A stretch of DNA of 64,000 nt from Clostridium sp. BJN0013. GTDB taxonomy: Bacteria; Bacillota; Clostridia; Clostridiales; Clostridiaceae. Position 1 is the stretch's first letter. Each line of letters starts with the position of its first letter. Both the position numbers and the translations under genes were made by a program. Under the pieces are notes generated by a model that made no database searches, was not told the origin of the DNA, and worked only from the letters and a program-made list of their open reading frames with translations. The stretch spans positions 1,240,001 through 1,304,000 of the forward strand of contig NZ_CP162495.1 in assembly GCF_040939125.1 (NCBI RefSeq), in the 5' to 3' direction. This document shows, piece by piece, positions 19,387-30,274 of the stretch.

Positions 19387-20256
19387 ATGGACAAATATGA
19401 AATAAATAAAAATTTAGCTCAAATGTTAAAAGGTGGAGTAATAATGGATGTGGTAAATAAAGAACAGGCTATTATTGCTGAGAAGGCAGGAGCTTGTGCA
19501 GTTATGGCTCTTGAAAGAGTACCCTCGGATATAAGAAAACAGGGTGGAGTTGCAAGGATGTCCGATCCTAAAATGATAAAAGAAATAAAAAAGGCTGTAT
19601 CAATACCTGTTATGGCCAAAGTTAGAATAGGACATTTTGTAGAAGCTCAGGTATTACAGCAATTAAATATAGATTTTATAGATGAGAGTGAAGTTTTAAC
19701 CCCTGCAGATAATTTTTACCATATAAACAAATGGGATTTTGAAGTACCTTTTGTGTGTGGAGCCAGGAGTCTGGGGGAAGCACTTAGAAGAATTGGGGAA
19801 GGAGCTTCTATGATAAGGACTAAAGGAGAAGCAGGAACTGGAAATGTGGTTGAAGCTGTGACCCATATGAGAACTATGGTAGATGAAATAGGGAAAGTTA
19901 AAAGTGCAAAGGCTGAAGAACTTATGGCTTTGGCAAAAGAATTTCAGGCGCCTTATGATTTAATAAAATATGTATGGGAAAATGGAAAACTTCCTGTAGT
20001 AAACTTTGCAGCAGGTGGAATTGCAACTCCGGCAGATGCAGCACTTATGATGCAGTTGGGGGCCCAAGGTGTATTTGTAGGTTCGGGAATATTTAAATCT
20101 GAAAATCCAGAAAAAAGAGCCAATGCTATTGTACTTGCCACGACTTATTACAATGATCCTAAGGTAATCCAAGAAGTTTCAGAAGATATTGGAGAGGCAA
20201 TGCCTGGAATTGAAATTGAAAACTTAAAAGAGAAGTATGCAGGACGGGGCTGGTAG
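19387..20256 (+). CDS. pdxS: Pyridoxal 5'-phosphate synthase subunit PdxS
   Basis: 289 residues, normal length. PdxS makes PLP from ribose 5-phosphate, glyceraldehyde 3-phosphate and ammonia. Visible: GGVIMDVVN with the catalytic Asp, [11 protein letters not shown] with the lysine that forms the sugar imine, [11 protein letters not shown] phosphate loop, and the GSGIFKS phosphate loop. GGAGG lies 9 nt upstream. It is followed by pdxT with a 2-bp gap, so the two subunits are co-translated. Confidence 0.97.
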   Translation: MDKYEINKNLAQMLKGGVIMDVVNKEQAIIAEKAGACAVMALERVPSDIRKQGGVARMSDPKMIKEIKKAVSIPVMAKVRIGHFVEAQVLQQLNIDFIDESEVLTPADNFYHINKWDFEVPFVCGARSLGEALRRIGEGASMIRTKGEAGTGNVVEAVTHMRTMVDEIGKVKSAKAEELMALAKEFQAPYDLIKYVWENGKLPVVNFAAGGIATPADAALMMQLGAQGVFVGSGIFKSENPEKRANAIVLATTYYNDPKVIQEVSEDIGEAMPGIEIENLKEKYAGRGW

Positions 20257-20258
20257 AT

Positions 20259-20825
20259 ATGAGAATAGGAATACTATCATTTCAAGGGGGAGTAATAGAA
20301 CATATTCATCATATTAAATTACTTAAAGCTATTCCTATAGAAGTAAAGAATAAATATGAATTAGATAATATTGACGGGATTATACTTCCAGGTGGAGAAA
20401 GTACTACTATTGGCAAGCTTTTAGTAGATACAGATATGCTTGAACCTCTAAGGGAAAAAATACTCAAGGGACTGCCAACCTGGGGAACTTGTGCCGGTAT
20501 GATATTACTTGCAAATTCTATAGAGAACTCAAATAAAAGTTATCTCAAAGTTATAGATATTAAAGTAAGAAGAAATGCATATGGAAGTCAAATAGATAGT
20601 TTTTATTATGAGACCTTAATTCCTGAGATATCATCTTCTAAAATACCTTTAGTTTTTATAAGAGCTCCTTTTATTACTTACTTGGGCAGCAGTGTAAGGA
20701 ATTTATGTAGTATAAAAGGAAATGTAGTTGCTGCAAGATATAAAAATATTCTCGTAACTTCATTTCATCCTGAACTTACAGATGATTTAAATTTTCATAG
20801 GTATTTTTTATCTATGTGTAGGTAA
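20259..20825 (+). CDS. pdxT: Pyridoxal 5'-phosphate synthase glutaminase subunit PdxT
   Basis: 188 residues. Class I glutamine amidotransferase: [10 protein letters not shown] oxyanion region, nucleophile Cys in [11 protein letters not shown], and the His-Glu pair in [10 protein letters not shown]. It supplies ammonia to PdxS through a protein channel. Its start lies 2 bp after the pdxS stop. Confidence 0.96.
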   Translation: MRIGILSFQGGVIEHIHHIKLLKAIPIEVKNKYELDNIDGIILPGGESTTIGKLLVDTDMLEPLREKILKGLPTWGTCAGMILLANSIENSNKSYLKVIDIKVRRNAYGSQIDSFYYETLIPEISSSKIPLVFIRAPFITYLGSSVRNLCSIKGNVVAARYKNILVTSFHPELTDDLNFHRYFLSMCR

Positions 20826-21051
20826 AAAACTTAGGATTTTATAATAGTAGTATTGAAATAAAATCTATTAAACAAGACCTAACTGTTAAGTTTCCTAGTA
20901 TAGAGAATATTAATTTAAGTTAAGCATAGATTAAACTTAAGTTAAGTTTGGAATAAGAATTCAATTTCTTAACCGTAAGTTAAAATTCATGTATTACCAT
21001 AGTAGATAATGGTATTTTACATATATAGAATTTGCGGGGGAGGAAATTGAA

Positions 21052-23199
21052 ATGTTTAAAATAAGGCATTTTAGATTATTAAATTTACTTAATTATATAA
21101 AGGATAGGATGAAAAAATTTAATTTATCTTTTATAAGAAGCAAAGTAATAAAATTTCAGCTGCCATTTTTAAAAAGCAAAATAAAAAGGCCTAATTTGCT
21201 ATTTTTCAATAGCGTAGTTATGAAAATAATTGTTCAAATAGCAGTATTGGTTATGTTAATCTGTGGCGTTCTTGGAGTAATAGCCTGTTATAGTTCCTAT
21301 AGGGCAATGGAAAAAAGTATAGATTCTTCACTTCAGGATAAAGCAGTGGAATCATCTAAACTAATAGCATCTATGTTGAAGCAGGAATGTAGAGTTATGG
21401 GTGAAATAGCCAGCAGAGAAGAGATAAAGTCTATGGATCCTGATCTTCAAATTTCTGTTTTAGAAGAAAGGGCAAAAGCATTAAATTATGCAAGCCTCAG
21501 TGTAATGAACTTAAAAGGATTAGCTTATATGCAAAGTGGGGAAAAAACACAAATAAATTTAGAAAGCAATGATTCAAAATATCTTAAAGATGCACTGAAT
21601 GGGAATACAGAAATTCAAGGCCCTTATTTTAATGTTAATGGAGAGCAAATAATTGCAGTGTCCGTGCCTATAAAAGATGATAATGGTAAAGTTGTTGGAG
21701 TATTATTTTCAAATATCAGCATGGATAAGCTAAATAAACTTGTTCAGAGTATGAAAGTTGGTAAAAGTGGATATTGTTTTATAATTAATGAAGAGGGTAC
21801 TAAAGTAGTTCACAAAAATTTAACTTTAGTTTTAAATGGGGACAATACCATAAAAAATGTTGAGAAAGATAAATCACTTGTGCCTCTTGCAGAACTGGAA
21901 AAAAATATGATAAGGGGTAGAAGTGGATCAGGTTATTATAAGGAAGAAGGCAGGGATATGTTTATGGCTTATTCACCTATACCTGATTCACATTGGTTTC
22001 TTGGAATAACCATAGATAAAAAAGAGATATTTAGTGAAGTACAGGCACTTAAATATGAAATAATTTTTATAACTATTGTATTTATAATAGTAGGATTATT
22101 TATGGCACTACTCATAGCAAGAGGTATAAAAAAACCTCTATTTAAAATAAGGGAATATGCTTTAGAATTATCTAAGTTTAATTTAGATTATAGGATACAA
22201 ATTAAGGAAAAGGATGAATTTGGAGATACGGCTTCAGCGTTAAATTATGCTATGGATGATATAAGAAACATTATAGAAGGGATAAAGAAAGAAAGTAGAC
22301 AAACGTTGAAAGTTACTAATAGTGTAAATGAAATGTTTGAAAAATCTAATAGGGAACTAAACCTAGTATGTGATAAATCCTCTCAAATATGTTCTAATAT
22401 GTCGCAAACATTGTATTCAATAGAGGGGGTAGATAAAAAAATTTCAAAAGTGAAAGATAAAATACACAGCATAGTAAACGAAGTTGATGACGGAATAATT
22501 TTTATAGAGAATATAAAGAAAAAGGTTGCATATATTAAAAAGAATACGGAAGATTCAAAACATGATTTAGAAAATTATTATATTAAATCCAGTAAAAAAT
22601 TAAAAAAAGCATTAGAATCAGTAAAAGTTGTAAGTACTGTTTCCAAAATGGCAGAAAAAATAAAACATATATCAAAGAATATAAATTTATTAGCTTTAAA
22701 TGCCCGCATTGAATCCGTAAGAGCGGGGGAATGTGGTAAGGGGTTCATGGTAGTAGCGGAAGAGGTGGGAAAACTCGCCATACAGTCCTCTGATATGGTA
22801 AATACTATACAAGATAATGTAAAGGATATTTTATTATCAGTAGTAGATCTGTCAGATTCAGCAGAAGGAATATTAAAAATGATAGAAAATAATATTTTAT
22901 CAGATTATGAAAAAGTTATAGATATAAGTAATGAATATCAAGAAGATGGCAGAAAATTTGAATCGATGATACAAATTTTCTCAGAACTAACAGAAAATAT
23001 AAGTAATTCATCCATAGAAATTAGTGAAATAATGTATTCAATAGTAGATTCAGTAAACCAATGTACAGAGACATCCATAAATATTTCAGACAATATAGAA
23101 AAAATAGAAAATGAGAATAAATCTATAGCAATGTTTACTCTGGAAAATGCATCAAAAGCTAGCAATCTCCTCCATGTATTGAAAAAATTCAATACTTAA
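21052..23199 (+). CDS. Methyl-accepting chemotaxis protein with dCache sensor
   Basis: 715 residues. A basic N-terminal segment of about 60 residues with degenerate repeats precedes TM1 (about 66-86); an extracytoplasmic dCache-type domain follows ([37 protein letters not shown]), then TM2 near 340-362, HAMP, and a signalling domain with the hairpin tip [16 protein letters not shown] and [21 protein letters not shown] precedes the ATG. It senses an external ligand and signals to CheA. The long pre-TM1 region is unusual for the family. Confidence 0.9.
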   Translation: MFKIRHFRLLNLLNYIKDRMKKFNLSFIRSKVIKFQLPFLKSKIKRPNLLFFNSVVMKIIVQIAVLVMLICGVLGVIACYSSYRAMEKSIDSSLQDKAVESSKLIASMLKQECRVMGEIASREEIKSMDPDLQISVLEERAKALNYASLSVMNLKGLAYMQSGEKTQINLESNDSKYLKDALNGNTEIQGPYFNVNGEQIIAVSVPIKDDNGKVVGVLFSNISMDKLNKLVQSMKVGKSGYCFIINEEGTKVVHKNLTLVLNGDNTIKNVEKDKSLVPLAELEKNMIRGRSGSGYYKEEGRDMFMAYSPIPDSHWFLGITIDKKEIFSEVQALKYEIIFITIVFIIVGLFMALLIARGIKKPLFKIREYALELSKFNLDYRIQIKEKDEFGDTASALNYAMDDIRNIIEGIKKESRQTLKVTNSVNEMFEKSNRELNLVCDKSSQICSNMSQTLYSIEGVDKKISKVKDKIHSIVNEVDDGIIFIENIKKKVAYIKKNTEDSKHDLENYYIKSSKKLKKALESVKVVSTVSKMAEKIKHISKNINLLALNARIESVRAGECGKGFMVVAEEVGKLAIQSSDMVNTIQDNVKDILLSVVDLSDSAEGILKMIENNILSDYEKVIDISNEYQEDGRKFESMIQIFSELTENISNSSIEISEIMYSIVDSVNQCTETSINISDNIEKIENENKSIAMFTLENASKASNLLHVLKKFNT

Positions 23200-23314
23200 T
23201 AGCAGATGATGTGCTCTGGAGATATAGTTAAAGATAAAATTTATCTGTAAATTTCTATTCAAAAGTAGTATAATTAAATACATAAAAGTTAATATTAAAT
23301 TAGGGGGTTTTCTT

Positions 23315-23536
23315 ATGTTAAACGGAAAAAAAATTCGTGATATAAGGGTAAGTTTAGGATATACTACTCAGGATATTCAAAATATTACTAGAGATACCAA
23401 ATTTAAAACTTCGATCTCAAAATCTTATTTAGAAGAACTGGAGAGAGGGGATAAGAAAAATCCAAGCCTTGAAAAAGTTGCTGTAATTGCAAAAATACTT
23501 GGCTGTAAGATTGATGATTTAATATTAAGTGCATAG
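23315..23536 (+). CDS. Small XRE-family HTH regulator
   Basis: 73 residues, a single Cro/CI-type helix-turn-helix: KKIRDIRVSLGYTTQDI, SKSYLEELERGDKKNPSLEKVAVIAKILGC. A GGGGG-rich site precedes the ATG. Followed by its own terminator, so probably a monocistronic regulator. Target unknown. Confidence 0.8.
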   Translation: MLNGKKIRDIRVSLGYTTQDIQNITRDTKFKTSISKSYLEELERGDKKNPSLEKVAVIAKILGCKIDDLILSA

Positions 23537-23602
23537 ATTTTAAAATTAATTTTTATAAAATTTTATATAAGGATAGTAATTGAAATTAATAATATGTAAC
23601 AT

Positions 23603-23632
23603 AAGCTGCAGGTATATCTGCAGCTTTAATTG
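23603..23632 (+). terminator. Hairpin with T-rich tail
   Basis: AAGCTGCAG / CTGCAGCTT with a 6-nt loop; tail TAATTGTTT is weak. Confidence 0.6.
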
Positions 23633-23694
23633 TTTAATATACAATAAGACAGATATTATAATATTAAGTTAAAAGAGAGGATAGTATAAGATTT

Positions 23695-24603
23695 ATGTTG
23701 GAGTTGTGTTTGTTAGGATGTGGGGGAAGTATGCCTGTACCGGGCAGAAATCTTACTGCTGCGATAGTTTCCTACCAAGGAAGAAAATTGCTTATAGATT
23801 GTGGTGAAGGTACTCAGGTAAGTTTGAAAATGTCAGGATGGAAGATTAGAAATATAGATGTAATTTTGTTTACACATTTTCATGCGGACCATATAGCAGG
23901 ACTTCCAGGGCTATTGCTCACTATAGCAAGTTCAGGGAGATTAGAGCCTATAACTATAATAGGGCCTTCTGGATTAATAGAAGTTGTGACAGGTCTTAGA
24001 GTAATAGCACCGGTACTTCCCTATAGTATAGAGCTAATTGAATTTCATGGAAAAGATAAGTATTTTCAAAAAATAGGATACTTTAATATAAATATATTAT
24101 CTGTAGATCATGGAATGCCTTGTTTTGCATATTCAATAGATATACAAAGAAGTAGAAAATTTGATAAGGAAAAAGCTTTAAAAAATAAAGTGCCGCTGAT
24201 TTTTTGGAGTAAACTTCAAAAAGGAGAAGAAGTAAAAAAAGGAGATAAACTTTATACACCTGATATGGTGCTTGGACATAGGCGTAGGGGATTAAAAATA
24301 TCCTATTGCACAGATTCAAGGCCTGATAAAAAATTAGTTGAATTTGTAAATAAATCTGATGTTTTTATATGTGAAGGTATGTATGGGGATGATAAAGAGT
24401 TAGATAAAGCCATTTTATATAAGCATATGATTTTTTCAGAAGCGGCAATTATTGCCAAAGAGGCAGAGGTAGAAGAATTATGGCTCACCCACTTTAGTCC
24501 TTCTATGGTTGAACCACAAGCCTATCTGGAAAATGCCAAAAATATATTTAAAAATACTATAATAGGACAGGACAGATATGTGAAAAATATTAATTTTAAA
24601 TAA
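23695..24603 (+). CDS. rnz: Ribonuclease Z (tRNA 3' endonuclease)
   Basis: 302 residues, metallo-beta-lactamase fold. Motif [14 protein letters not shown] (about 61-74) is the HxHxDH zinc site; [15 protein letters not shown] and LTHFSPS supply the other ligands. It trims the 3' trailer of tRNA precursors. The ribosome site (GAGAGGA) is farther than usual from the ATG at 23695. Confidence 0.9.
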   Translation: MLELCLLGCGGSMPVPGRNLTAAIVSYQGRKLLIDCGEGTQVSLKMSGWKIRNIDVILFTHFHADHIAGLPGLLLTIASSGRLEPITIIGPSGLIEVVTGLRVIAPVLPYSIELIEFHGKDKYFQKIGYFNINILSVDHGMPCFAYSIDIQRSRKFDKEKALKNKVPLIFWSKLQKGEEVKKGDKLYTPDMVLGHRRRGLKISYCTDSRPDKKLVEFVNKSDVFICEGMYGDDKELDKAILYKHMIFSEAAIIAKEAEVEELWLTHFSPSMVEPQAYLENAKNIFKNTIIGQDRYVKNINFK

Positions 24604-24771
24604 GAAAATATAACATAGCAATTCTTACAATATGTTCTTATATTGAAGATACTTGAATAAATACTATTAATTTTAGTAGAAATATTGTAGATTTTACCTT
24701 ATAATATTATTATGCAATTGCTAAGGTGAAAATAAGATACATAAACAATAGGGGTTATGAGGTGGTTTTAC

Positions 24772-25950
24772 ATGTTGGAGTATCATAATAACCATAATGA
24801 TATAGAAGCACTCCTTGAACATTTAAATATGGATATAATTCTTTCTAAAAATATGGCCTATAAAGATATAAGTAAAAATATGTTTAGACTGTATTGGGAA
24901 ATCGGGAATTTAATTTTAGCCAAGGATGATGAAGGCTGTGGAATAGAGTTTATAAATATTTCAGCAGGTTATCTTAAGCTTAAGTTTCCTGGAAACTTGA
25001 GTTTTACGGAGAAGAATTTAAGGAATATGGTTGCCTTCGCCAGAGAATACAGATCACAGGATTTTGTAGATAAAATAGCTTCAAAGGTAAATTGGTCTTG
25101 TAATATGATTATAATGAATAAAATAAAAGATATAGATAAAAGATTGGAATTTGTAAATAAGGTTGTGGAAAAAGGTTGGACAACTGAAGAACTGATTAAC
25201 AACATAGATATGGAATATGGTATAGCAGGTGAAGAGGAAGAAATATTAAAGGAGGATACCTGTTATGAAGATTTGGAATCTATTGAAAGCAAGAGTATCA
25301 TTACAGAAGAAAATAATTTTGGTGAAGATACTGAATTAAAACAAAATCCTAATTTAAATTCAAATAATTCTCATTTTATACAAGATGTAAATTTAGAAGA
25401 GAATACTTTGGAAAATGAAAGTGAGCTTAAAAATTATTTTTATATATTAAAAGATGAATACCTGTTGGATTTCATGGAAATTTCCGATGAAGTAAAAGAA
25501 AAGTATTTCCAAGGACAGTTTATGAAAAATGTGATAGAATTTTTTTTAGATTTAAAAAGAGGATTTGCATTAGTGGGGAAAAAATATCACATAGAGTTGT
25601 CTGGTGCAGATTATTATGTGGATTTGCTTTTCTATAATCTCAAACTAAAATGTTATTTAATTGTTGAATTTAAGATAGGAAAGTTTAAACCTGAGTATTT
25701 AGGGATTCTAACCTTCCATCTTTCCATAGTAGATGATTCAGTTAAAGGGGAAGAAGACAACCCTTCTGTAGGTATAATTCTTTGTAAAGATGGAGAAAAA
25801 TTAATTGTACAGTATGCTTTTAAAGAAAAAGGAGCTCCCGGGAATGGAGAGTATAGGCTCAATGAAGATATTCCAGAACAATTTGAAGGAATATTGCCTA
25901 CAGTAGAGGAAATAGGTTCTGGAATTAAAATGAAACTTAAGGTAGAATAA
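24772..25950 (+). CDS. DUF1016 (YhcG-type) PD-(D/E)XK nuclease-like protein
   Basis: 392 residues from the ATG at 24772; GAGGTGG upstream overlaps an earlier ATG at 24757. The N-terminal DUF1016 domain (RLYWEIGNLI, LSFTEKNLRNMVAFAREY) and C-terminal nuclease domain (FFLDLKRGFALVGKKYHI, YYVDLLFYN, LIVEFKIGKF, GIILCK) are both present with the expected D...ExK core. Between them (about 158-225) lies an acidic, low-complexity insertion that I do not associate with typical members. No restriction or toxin partner is adjacent. Confidence 0.82.
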   Translation: MLEYHNNHNDIEALLEHLNMDIILSKNMAYKDISKNMFRLYWEIGNLILAKDDEGCGIEFINISAGYLKLKFPGNLSFTEKNLRNMVAFAREYRSQDFVDKIASKVNWSCNMIIMNKIKDIDKRLEFVNKVVEKGWTTEELINNIDMEYGIAGEEEEILKEDTCYEDLESIESKSIITEENNFGEDTELKQNPNLNSNNSHFIQDVNLEENTLENESELKNYFYILKDEYLLDFMEISDEVKEKYFQGQFMKNVIEFFLDLKRGFALVGKKYHIELSGADYYVDLLFYNLKLKCYLIVEFKIGKFKPEYLGILTFHLSIVDDSVKGEEDNPSVGIILCKDGEKLIVQYAFKEKGAPGNGEYRLNEDIPEQFEGILPTVEEIGSGIKMKLKVE

Positions 25951-25990
25951 ATTTTTATCAGTAAATTATCTATTTTCAGATATCTAGATA

Positions 25991-26028
25991 AAAACTTCAG
26001 GCTCATAAATGGACCTGAAGTTTTTTAG
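25991..26028 (+). terminator. Intrinsic terminator
   Basis: AACTTCAGG / CCTGAAGTT stem followed by TTTTTT. Confidence 0.88.
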
Positions 26029-26066
26029 AGAGTTCTGCTAGTATTTGGAAGGAAGTGAAATTTAAT

Positions 26067-27527
26067 ATGGATTTAGAGGAGAGAAATATAATTATCGCCA
26101 GCATGGTGGCTATGTTTCTTGCAGCTGTGGAGGGAACTGTTGTGATTACAGCTGTACCAACTATAGTAAAGAATTTAAATGGATTTCACCTTATAAGCTG
26201 GGTGTTTTCTACATATTTGCTTACATCAACTATAACCACTCCAGTATATGGCAAGTTAGCAGACCTATATGGCAGAAAAAACATTTTAACATTAGGTATA
26301 ATAATATTTTTAATAGGCAGTTTTTTATGTGGACTATCTCAAAATATGTATTTTCTCATAGCATCCCGTGCTATCCAGGGAATTGGGGCAGGTTCCATAT
26401 TTACATTGACTTACACTATAATAGGAGATTTATTTTCTGTTTCTGGAAGAGCTAAGGTTCAAGGGTGGCTAAGTACGGTATGGGGAGTTGCAAGCTTGAT
26501 AGGACCTTTTTTAGGAGGATTTTTAATAGATACTTTGTTCTGGCACTGGATTTTTTTTATAAACATACCCTTTGGAATAATATCTGTGGTGCTTATTCAA
26601 AGGAATCTTAAAGAAAATTTTCAAAAGAGAGATGTACATATAGATTATTTGGGAATACTCGTTTTAACTATTTCTATTATACTGTTTTTATATGGATTTT
26701 TAGCTGGAGAAAAGAAAGAAAGTGGAAATATACTCTTTGTGCTTGTATATGTTTTACTGGCAGTTGTATTTCTTATTATATTTTATTTTGTAGAAAAGAA
26801 GGCAAAAGAACCTGTTATGCCCTTTGAGATATTTACAAGGTCAAATACCATAGTGAATATACTAGGTTTTCTGCAATCTGCTGTATTAATTGCAATGGAT
26901 GTGTACGTAGTTTTATACATTCAAAATGTACTTGGCTTTAGTGCCACTATTTCAGGTCTTTGTATGGCGCCTATGTCACTTACATGGCTTATGTCTTCAA
27001 TGCTTTTGGCAAAGTATATAACTAAATATAGTAAAAAGAATATAGTTTTATTAAGCTCTATTATATTATTAATAGGAAGTATGGTGTTACCTGTTCTTAA
27101 TATAAACTCTCCATTAATTTTAGTAATACTTGCGGTATCAATACTGGGTTTTGGATTTGGTGGCAATCTCAATACTCAAACTATAGTTATACAGGATTCA
27201 GTGGACTATTCTATGAGAGGAGCGGCAATGGCATCTAATTCTCTTCTGAGAAACTTAGGACAAACCATAGGAATAAGTGTATTTGGAAGCATATTTAATT
27301 TTAGTATAATAAAATATTTTGAAAACCTACACATACAAGGTATACAACCTAGTAATTTATATAATACTCCAGCATTAAATAATAATCTTTCAGCTGAACT
27401 TGTAAAAGAGTCCTTAAATTCAGGATTGCATGTGTTGTTTATATGTTTTATTGTTTTGAATACAATTTCACTAATACTTTGTTTGTTTTTACCTAGAAGA
27501 CTTAAAGGAGAACAGCTGGATGTGTAG
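26067..27527 (+). CDS. MFS drug exporter, DHA2 (EmrB/QacA) family
   Basis: 486 residues from the ATG at 26067, with GGAAGGAAGTG upstream. Fourteen membrane segments are expected; motif C-like GIGAGSIFTLTYTIIGD and motif A GKLADLYGRKN are present, as is the first-helix DHA2 signature AAVEGTVVITAVPTI. Probably a proton-driven efflux pump. No adjacent regulator on this side; the XRE gene lies 3 kb upstream. Confidence 0.88.
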   Translation: MDLEERNIIIASMVAMFLAAVEGTVVITAVPTIVKNLNGFHLISWVFSTYLLTSTITTPVYGKLADLYGRKNILTLGIIIFLIGSFLCGLSQNMYFLIASRAIQGIGAGSIFTLTYTIIGDLFSVSGRAKVQGWLSTVWGVASLIGPFLGGFLIDTLFWHWIFFINIPFGIISVVLIQRNLKENFQKRDVHIDYLGILVLTISIILFLYGFLAGEKKESGNILFVLVYVLLAVVFLIIFYFVEKKAKEPVMPFEIFTRSNTIVNILGFLQSAVLIAMDVYVVLYIQNVLGFSATISGLCMAPMSLTWLMSSMLLAKYITKYSKKNIVLLSSIILLIGSMVLPVLNINSPLILVILAVSILGFGFGGNLNTQTIVIQDSVDYSMRGAAMASNSLLRNLGQTIGISVFGSIFNFSIIKYFENLHIQGIQPSNLYNTPALNNNLSAELVKESLNSGLHVLFICFIVLNTISLILCLFLPRRLKGEQLDV

Positions 27528-27548
27528 TCAATTCATAATTTAAGGATA

Positions 27549-27602
27549 TAGCTGTCACTTTGAAGAAGCCAATAGTGCTAGTAATGATAGCCTTTGGATA
27601 AA
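27549..27602 (+). repeat. Dispersed repeat, copy 5 (3' remnant)
   Basis: Short degenerate 3' portion: CACTTTGAAGAAGCC...CCTTTGGATAA, directly after the exporter gene. Confidence 0.5.
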
Positions 27603-27713
27603 AGTATCTATGACATGGATTAAAAATAGTGATATACTAATTTTGTAGTAAAGAGACATCTTAGTTATGCTTAGATGCCCAAGTAAAATAGATTTTAGGA
27701 GGACAATTTATAT

Positions 27714-28946
27714 ATGAGTGATTTAAGGGAAAGGGCCTTAAAATTTCATAGTGAAAATCAAGGCAAAATTGCATTAAAATGTAAGGTACCTGTAAAAAAT
27801 AAAGAGGATTTGACTCTTGCATATACTCCAGGGGTTGCAGAACCCTGTCTGGAAATTGAAAAAGATGAAGGTAAAATATATGAGTATACTTCCAAAGGGA
27901 ATTGGGTAGCGGTAGTTACAAATGGAACAGCAGTACTTGGCCTTGGAGATATAGGAGCTGGGGCGGGAATGCCTGTTATGGAAGGAAAGTGTGTATTATT
28001 TAAGGCTTTTGCAGGAGTCGATGCTTTCCCTATATGTTTGGATACAAAAAATGTACATAAAATTATAGAAGCTGTAAAGCTAATGGAGCCAACTTTTGGA
28101 GGAATAAACTTAGAAGACATAAAAGCACCGGAATGCTTTGAGGTAGAGGCTAAATTGAAGGAAATAAGTAATATTCCCATATTTCACGATGATCAACATG
28201 GCACTGCAGTAGTTTCTTCTGCATGTATTATAAATGCATTAAAAATTGTCAATAAGGAATTTTGCGATATAAAAGTGGTGGTAAATGGAGCAGGTGCAGC
28301 AGGTACTGCTATTACAAAGCTTCTTCTGAAAATGGGAGTGAAGGATATAGTAATTTGTGATAGCAAGGGTGCAATATATAAAGGCAGGACTTTAGGAATG
28401 AATAAATATAAAGAGGAGTTAGCAGATATAACCAATAAATCTCTTGTAAAGGGAGATTTAAAAGAGGCATTAAAAGAGGCAGATGTATTTTTAGGAGTAT
28501 CTAAAGCTAATTGTGTCACTGAGGAAATGGTGAAGTCAATGAGTATAGATCCAATAGTAATGGCAATGGCAAATCCCAATCCAGAAATATTGCCAGAGGC
28601 CGCTTTAAAGGCGGGAGCTAAAATTGTGTGTACTGGAAGGTCGGATTTTCCAAACCAGGTTAATAATGTGCTGGCTTTTCCAGGCATATTTAGAGGAGCA
28701 CTGGATGTTCATGCTTCACAGATAAATGATGAAATGAAAATAGCTGCAGCTTATGCTATAGCAGAGCTGGTAGATAAAGATAAACTTTCACCTGAATATG
28801 TCATACCAGAAGCTTTTGATCTTAGAATAGCTCCTAAAGTAGCTGCTGCGGTAGCTAAGGCTGCTATCGACACGAAAGTTGCAAGAAATACAGATGTTAC
28901 TCCCAATCAAGTTGAACAACACACTAGAAATATTTTAGGTATATAA
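27714..28946 (+). CDS. NAD(P)-dependent malic enzyme
   Basis: 410 residues, the short bacterial form. It oxidatively decarboxylates malate to pyruvate. Visible: LAYTPGVAEPCLEI, VTNGTAVLGLGDIGAGAGMPVMEGK, metal ligands in INLEDIKAPECFE and HDDQHGTAVV, and the Rossmann GAGAAGTAI. AGGAGGAC precedes the ATG. Co-factor preference is not clear from the sequence. Confidence 0.93.
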   Translation: MSDLRERALKFHSENQGKIALKCKVPVKNKEDLTLAYTPGVAEPCLEIEKDEGKIYEYTSKGNWVAVVTNGTAVLGLGDIGAGAGMPVMEGKCVLFKAFAGVDAFPICLDTKNVHKIIEAVKLMEPTFGGINLEDIKAPECFEVEAKLKEISNIPIFHDDQHGTAVVSSACIINALKIVNKEFCDIKVVVNGAGAAGTAITKLLLKMGVKDIVICDSKGAIYKGRTLGMNKYKEELADITNKSLVKGDLKEALKEADVFLGVSKANCVTEEMVKSMSIDPIVMAMANPNPEILPEAALKAGAKIVCTGRSDFPNQVNNVLAFPGIFRGALDVHASQINDEMKIAAAYAIAELVDKDKLSPEYVIPEAFDLRIAPKVAAAVAKAAIDTKVARNTDVTPNQVEQHTRNILGI

Positions 28947-28986
28947 AGGATTAATATAATTTTAGCGAGAATTTTTCTTAAAATTA

Positions 28987-29018
28987 GGAACAACTATTAG
29001 TTTTAGTTGTTCTTTTTT
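28987..29018 (+). terminator. Intrinsic terminator
   Basis: GGAACAACT / AGTTGTTC stem followed by TTTTTT, after the malic enzyme gene. Confidence 0.88.
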
Positions 29019-29098
29019 ATTTGACAGTAATCTTCAATATTAAAATAATAGGTTTATTGTTGACAATCTATTTATATGGTGATTATAATTTAAATAAC

Positions 29099-29551
29099 GT
29101 AAATCCGATGGTCGAGCCAATCGATTTGAGGCGAAGATAGCATATAAAGAGAATAAGACTGACTGTATAGCTCTTTATCCATCGGCGGGGTATCAGCGGC
29201 GACACGATGAAAAGGATAAAACATCAACTGGGGAAACCCTACCCGCACAATAGGGAAATCTATTGTTAAAATAAGGTAAGCTGTATAACCTTATAAAGGG
29301 AGTGCCTCAAGGGAGGCCACTGAAAAACCTAGGTGTTTCAGCTCAATTGAATAGGCGCTGGAACTATAAAATTAAGCACTTACAGCCATTAGGAATAAAA
29401 TAAAATTGACGAAAGTTGAGCCACAAACCAATATGAATATAAACCTTGATAAGAATCTTTTAGGTGAGCCGTGTGAGGGAAAACTTCATGCATGGTTCCT
29501 TAGAGAGATGCTGGAGACATAGGAAACTAATGCGCCAGCATTTTACCCGAC
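29099..29551 (+). mobile_element. ORF-less group II intron (5' boundary uncertain)
   Basis: A domain V helix is recognisable at 29466-29498 (GAGCCGTG ... CATGGTTC with an internal GAAAA loop), carrying the AGC catalytic triad. It is followed by a domain VI-like hairpin with ATGCTGG/CCAGCAT arms and a TTTTACCCGAC 3' end typical of group II introns. Upstream are long-range helices such as CCGATGG (29105-29111) with CCATCGG (29179-29185) and a GGGAAACCCTACC stretch. There is no reverse transcriptase ORF, so splicing or mobility would need a protein in trans. I found no clean GTGYG start. Confidence 0.62.
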
Positions 29552-29826
29552 AAAACTTTTTTAGATTTATAAAGCAAAATTTGAATGTTAAAAGATTGTT
29601 TGGAACAAGTGAAAATACAGTTTACAATCAACTTTTTATAGCTTTAATTGCGTATGTATTACTTCATTTTTCTTATGTTAATATATCTAAAAATTTAAAA
29701 TTTGTTAAGTTATCATTTTGTGAGTTTATTAGAAAGCTTCTTAATTCTACACTTCAAGACGAAGTTCAAGTATGTATTGACTTATTATTTAAAAATATCA
29801 ATAATTATAAAATTTGTTTATGGTGA
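29552..29826 (+). pseudogene. 3' remnant of an IS4-family transposase
   Basis: Directly after the intron the frame encodes FFRFIKQNLNVKRLFGTSEN then an aliphatic stretch ending LLHFSYV, the conserved C-terminal part of IS4/IS231-type DDE transposases around the catalytic Glu region. An ORF can be opened at a GTG/ATG inside the intron, but that part is not transposase. No N-terminal half is present upstream of the intron. Confidence 0.65.
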
Positions 29827-29985
29827 AAACTGGTTAATCAACACGTGTGATATTTGCCCTTAAAATATCAATTATAGTGATAATAAATAAGGTACAGATG
29901 GTATACATGATACAGATAAAAAACAAAAAAATACATATGCATCTTGCACATAATTCATTTTTGAAAGAAGTAAAACTATGACTAA

Positions 29986-30159
29986 AACCACATACAGAAA
30001 AAGCCTTCTATTAGAGAGAGGTATGACAGTACATGGGATATAAATTTTCCTTATGGTTGCAAATTGTATGGAGTAAAATCTAAGCAAGTTCCATCTATAA
30101 TTGTTTCTAAATCTATAGGAATACAGTGCGACCAATTTACAGAGAAATTACGATAATAG
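29986..30159 (+). pseudogene. Possible gene fragment of unknown family
   Basis: The frame is open for 57 codons without a usable start and reads like protein (ERYDSTWDINFPYGCKLYG...QCDQFTEKLR). It lies between the IS4 remnant and the tRNA, a region full of debris. The rest of 29827-30238 shows nothing I can assign. Confidence 0.25.
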
Positions 30160-30238
30160 TATATGATTTACTCTCTTTCTTATTTCATAAAAACCTATAA
30201 GGGGTAAAAAGAGGGGGGAATTTGATTTTAAGACAAAA

Positions 30239-30274
30239 TAATAACCGCTGAAACTTAATGTTTTCAACGGTTTC
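30239..30274 (-). terminator. Terminator of the tRNA-like gene
   Basis: On the minus strand AACCGTTGAAAA pairs with TTTCAGCGGTT and is followed by ATTATTTT. Confidence 0.75.

Noticed and set aside
23593-23606. Second HcpR-like half site (TGTAACATAAG).
   Set aside because: The partner half GTTAC is missing; the sequence is part of the terminator hairpin flank.
29872-30135. Minus-strand 87-residue ORF.
   Set aside because: No ribosome site, odd composition, and it lies opposite a better open plus frame within mobile-element debris.
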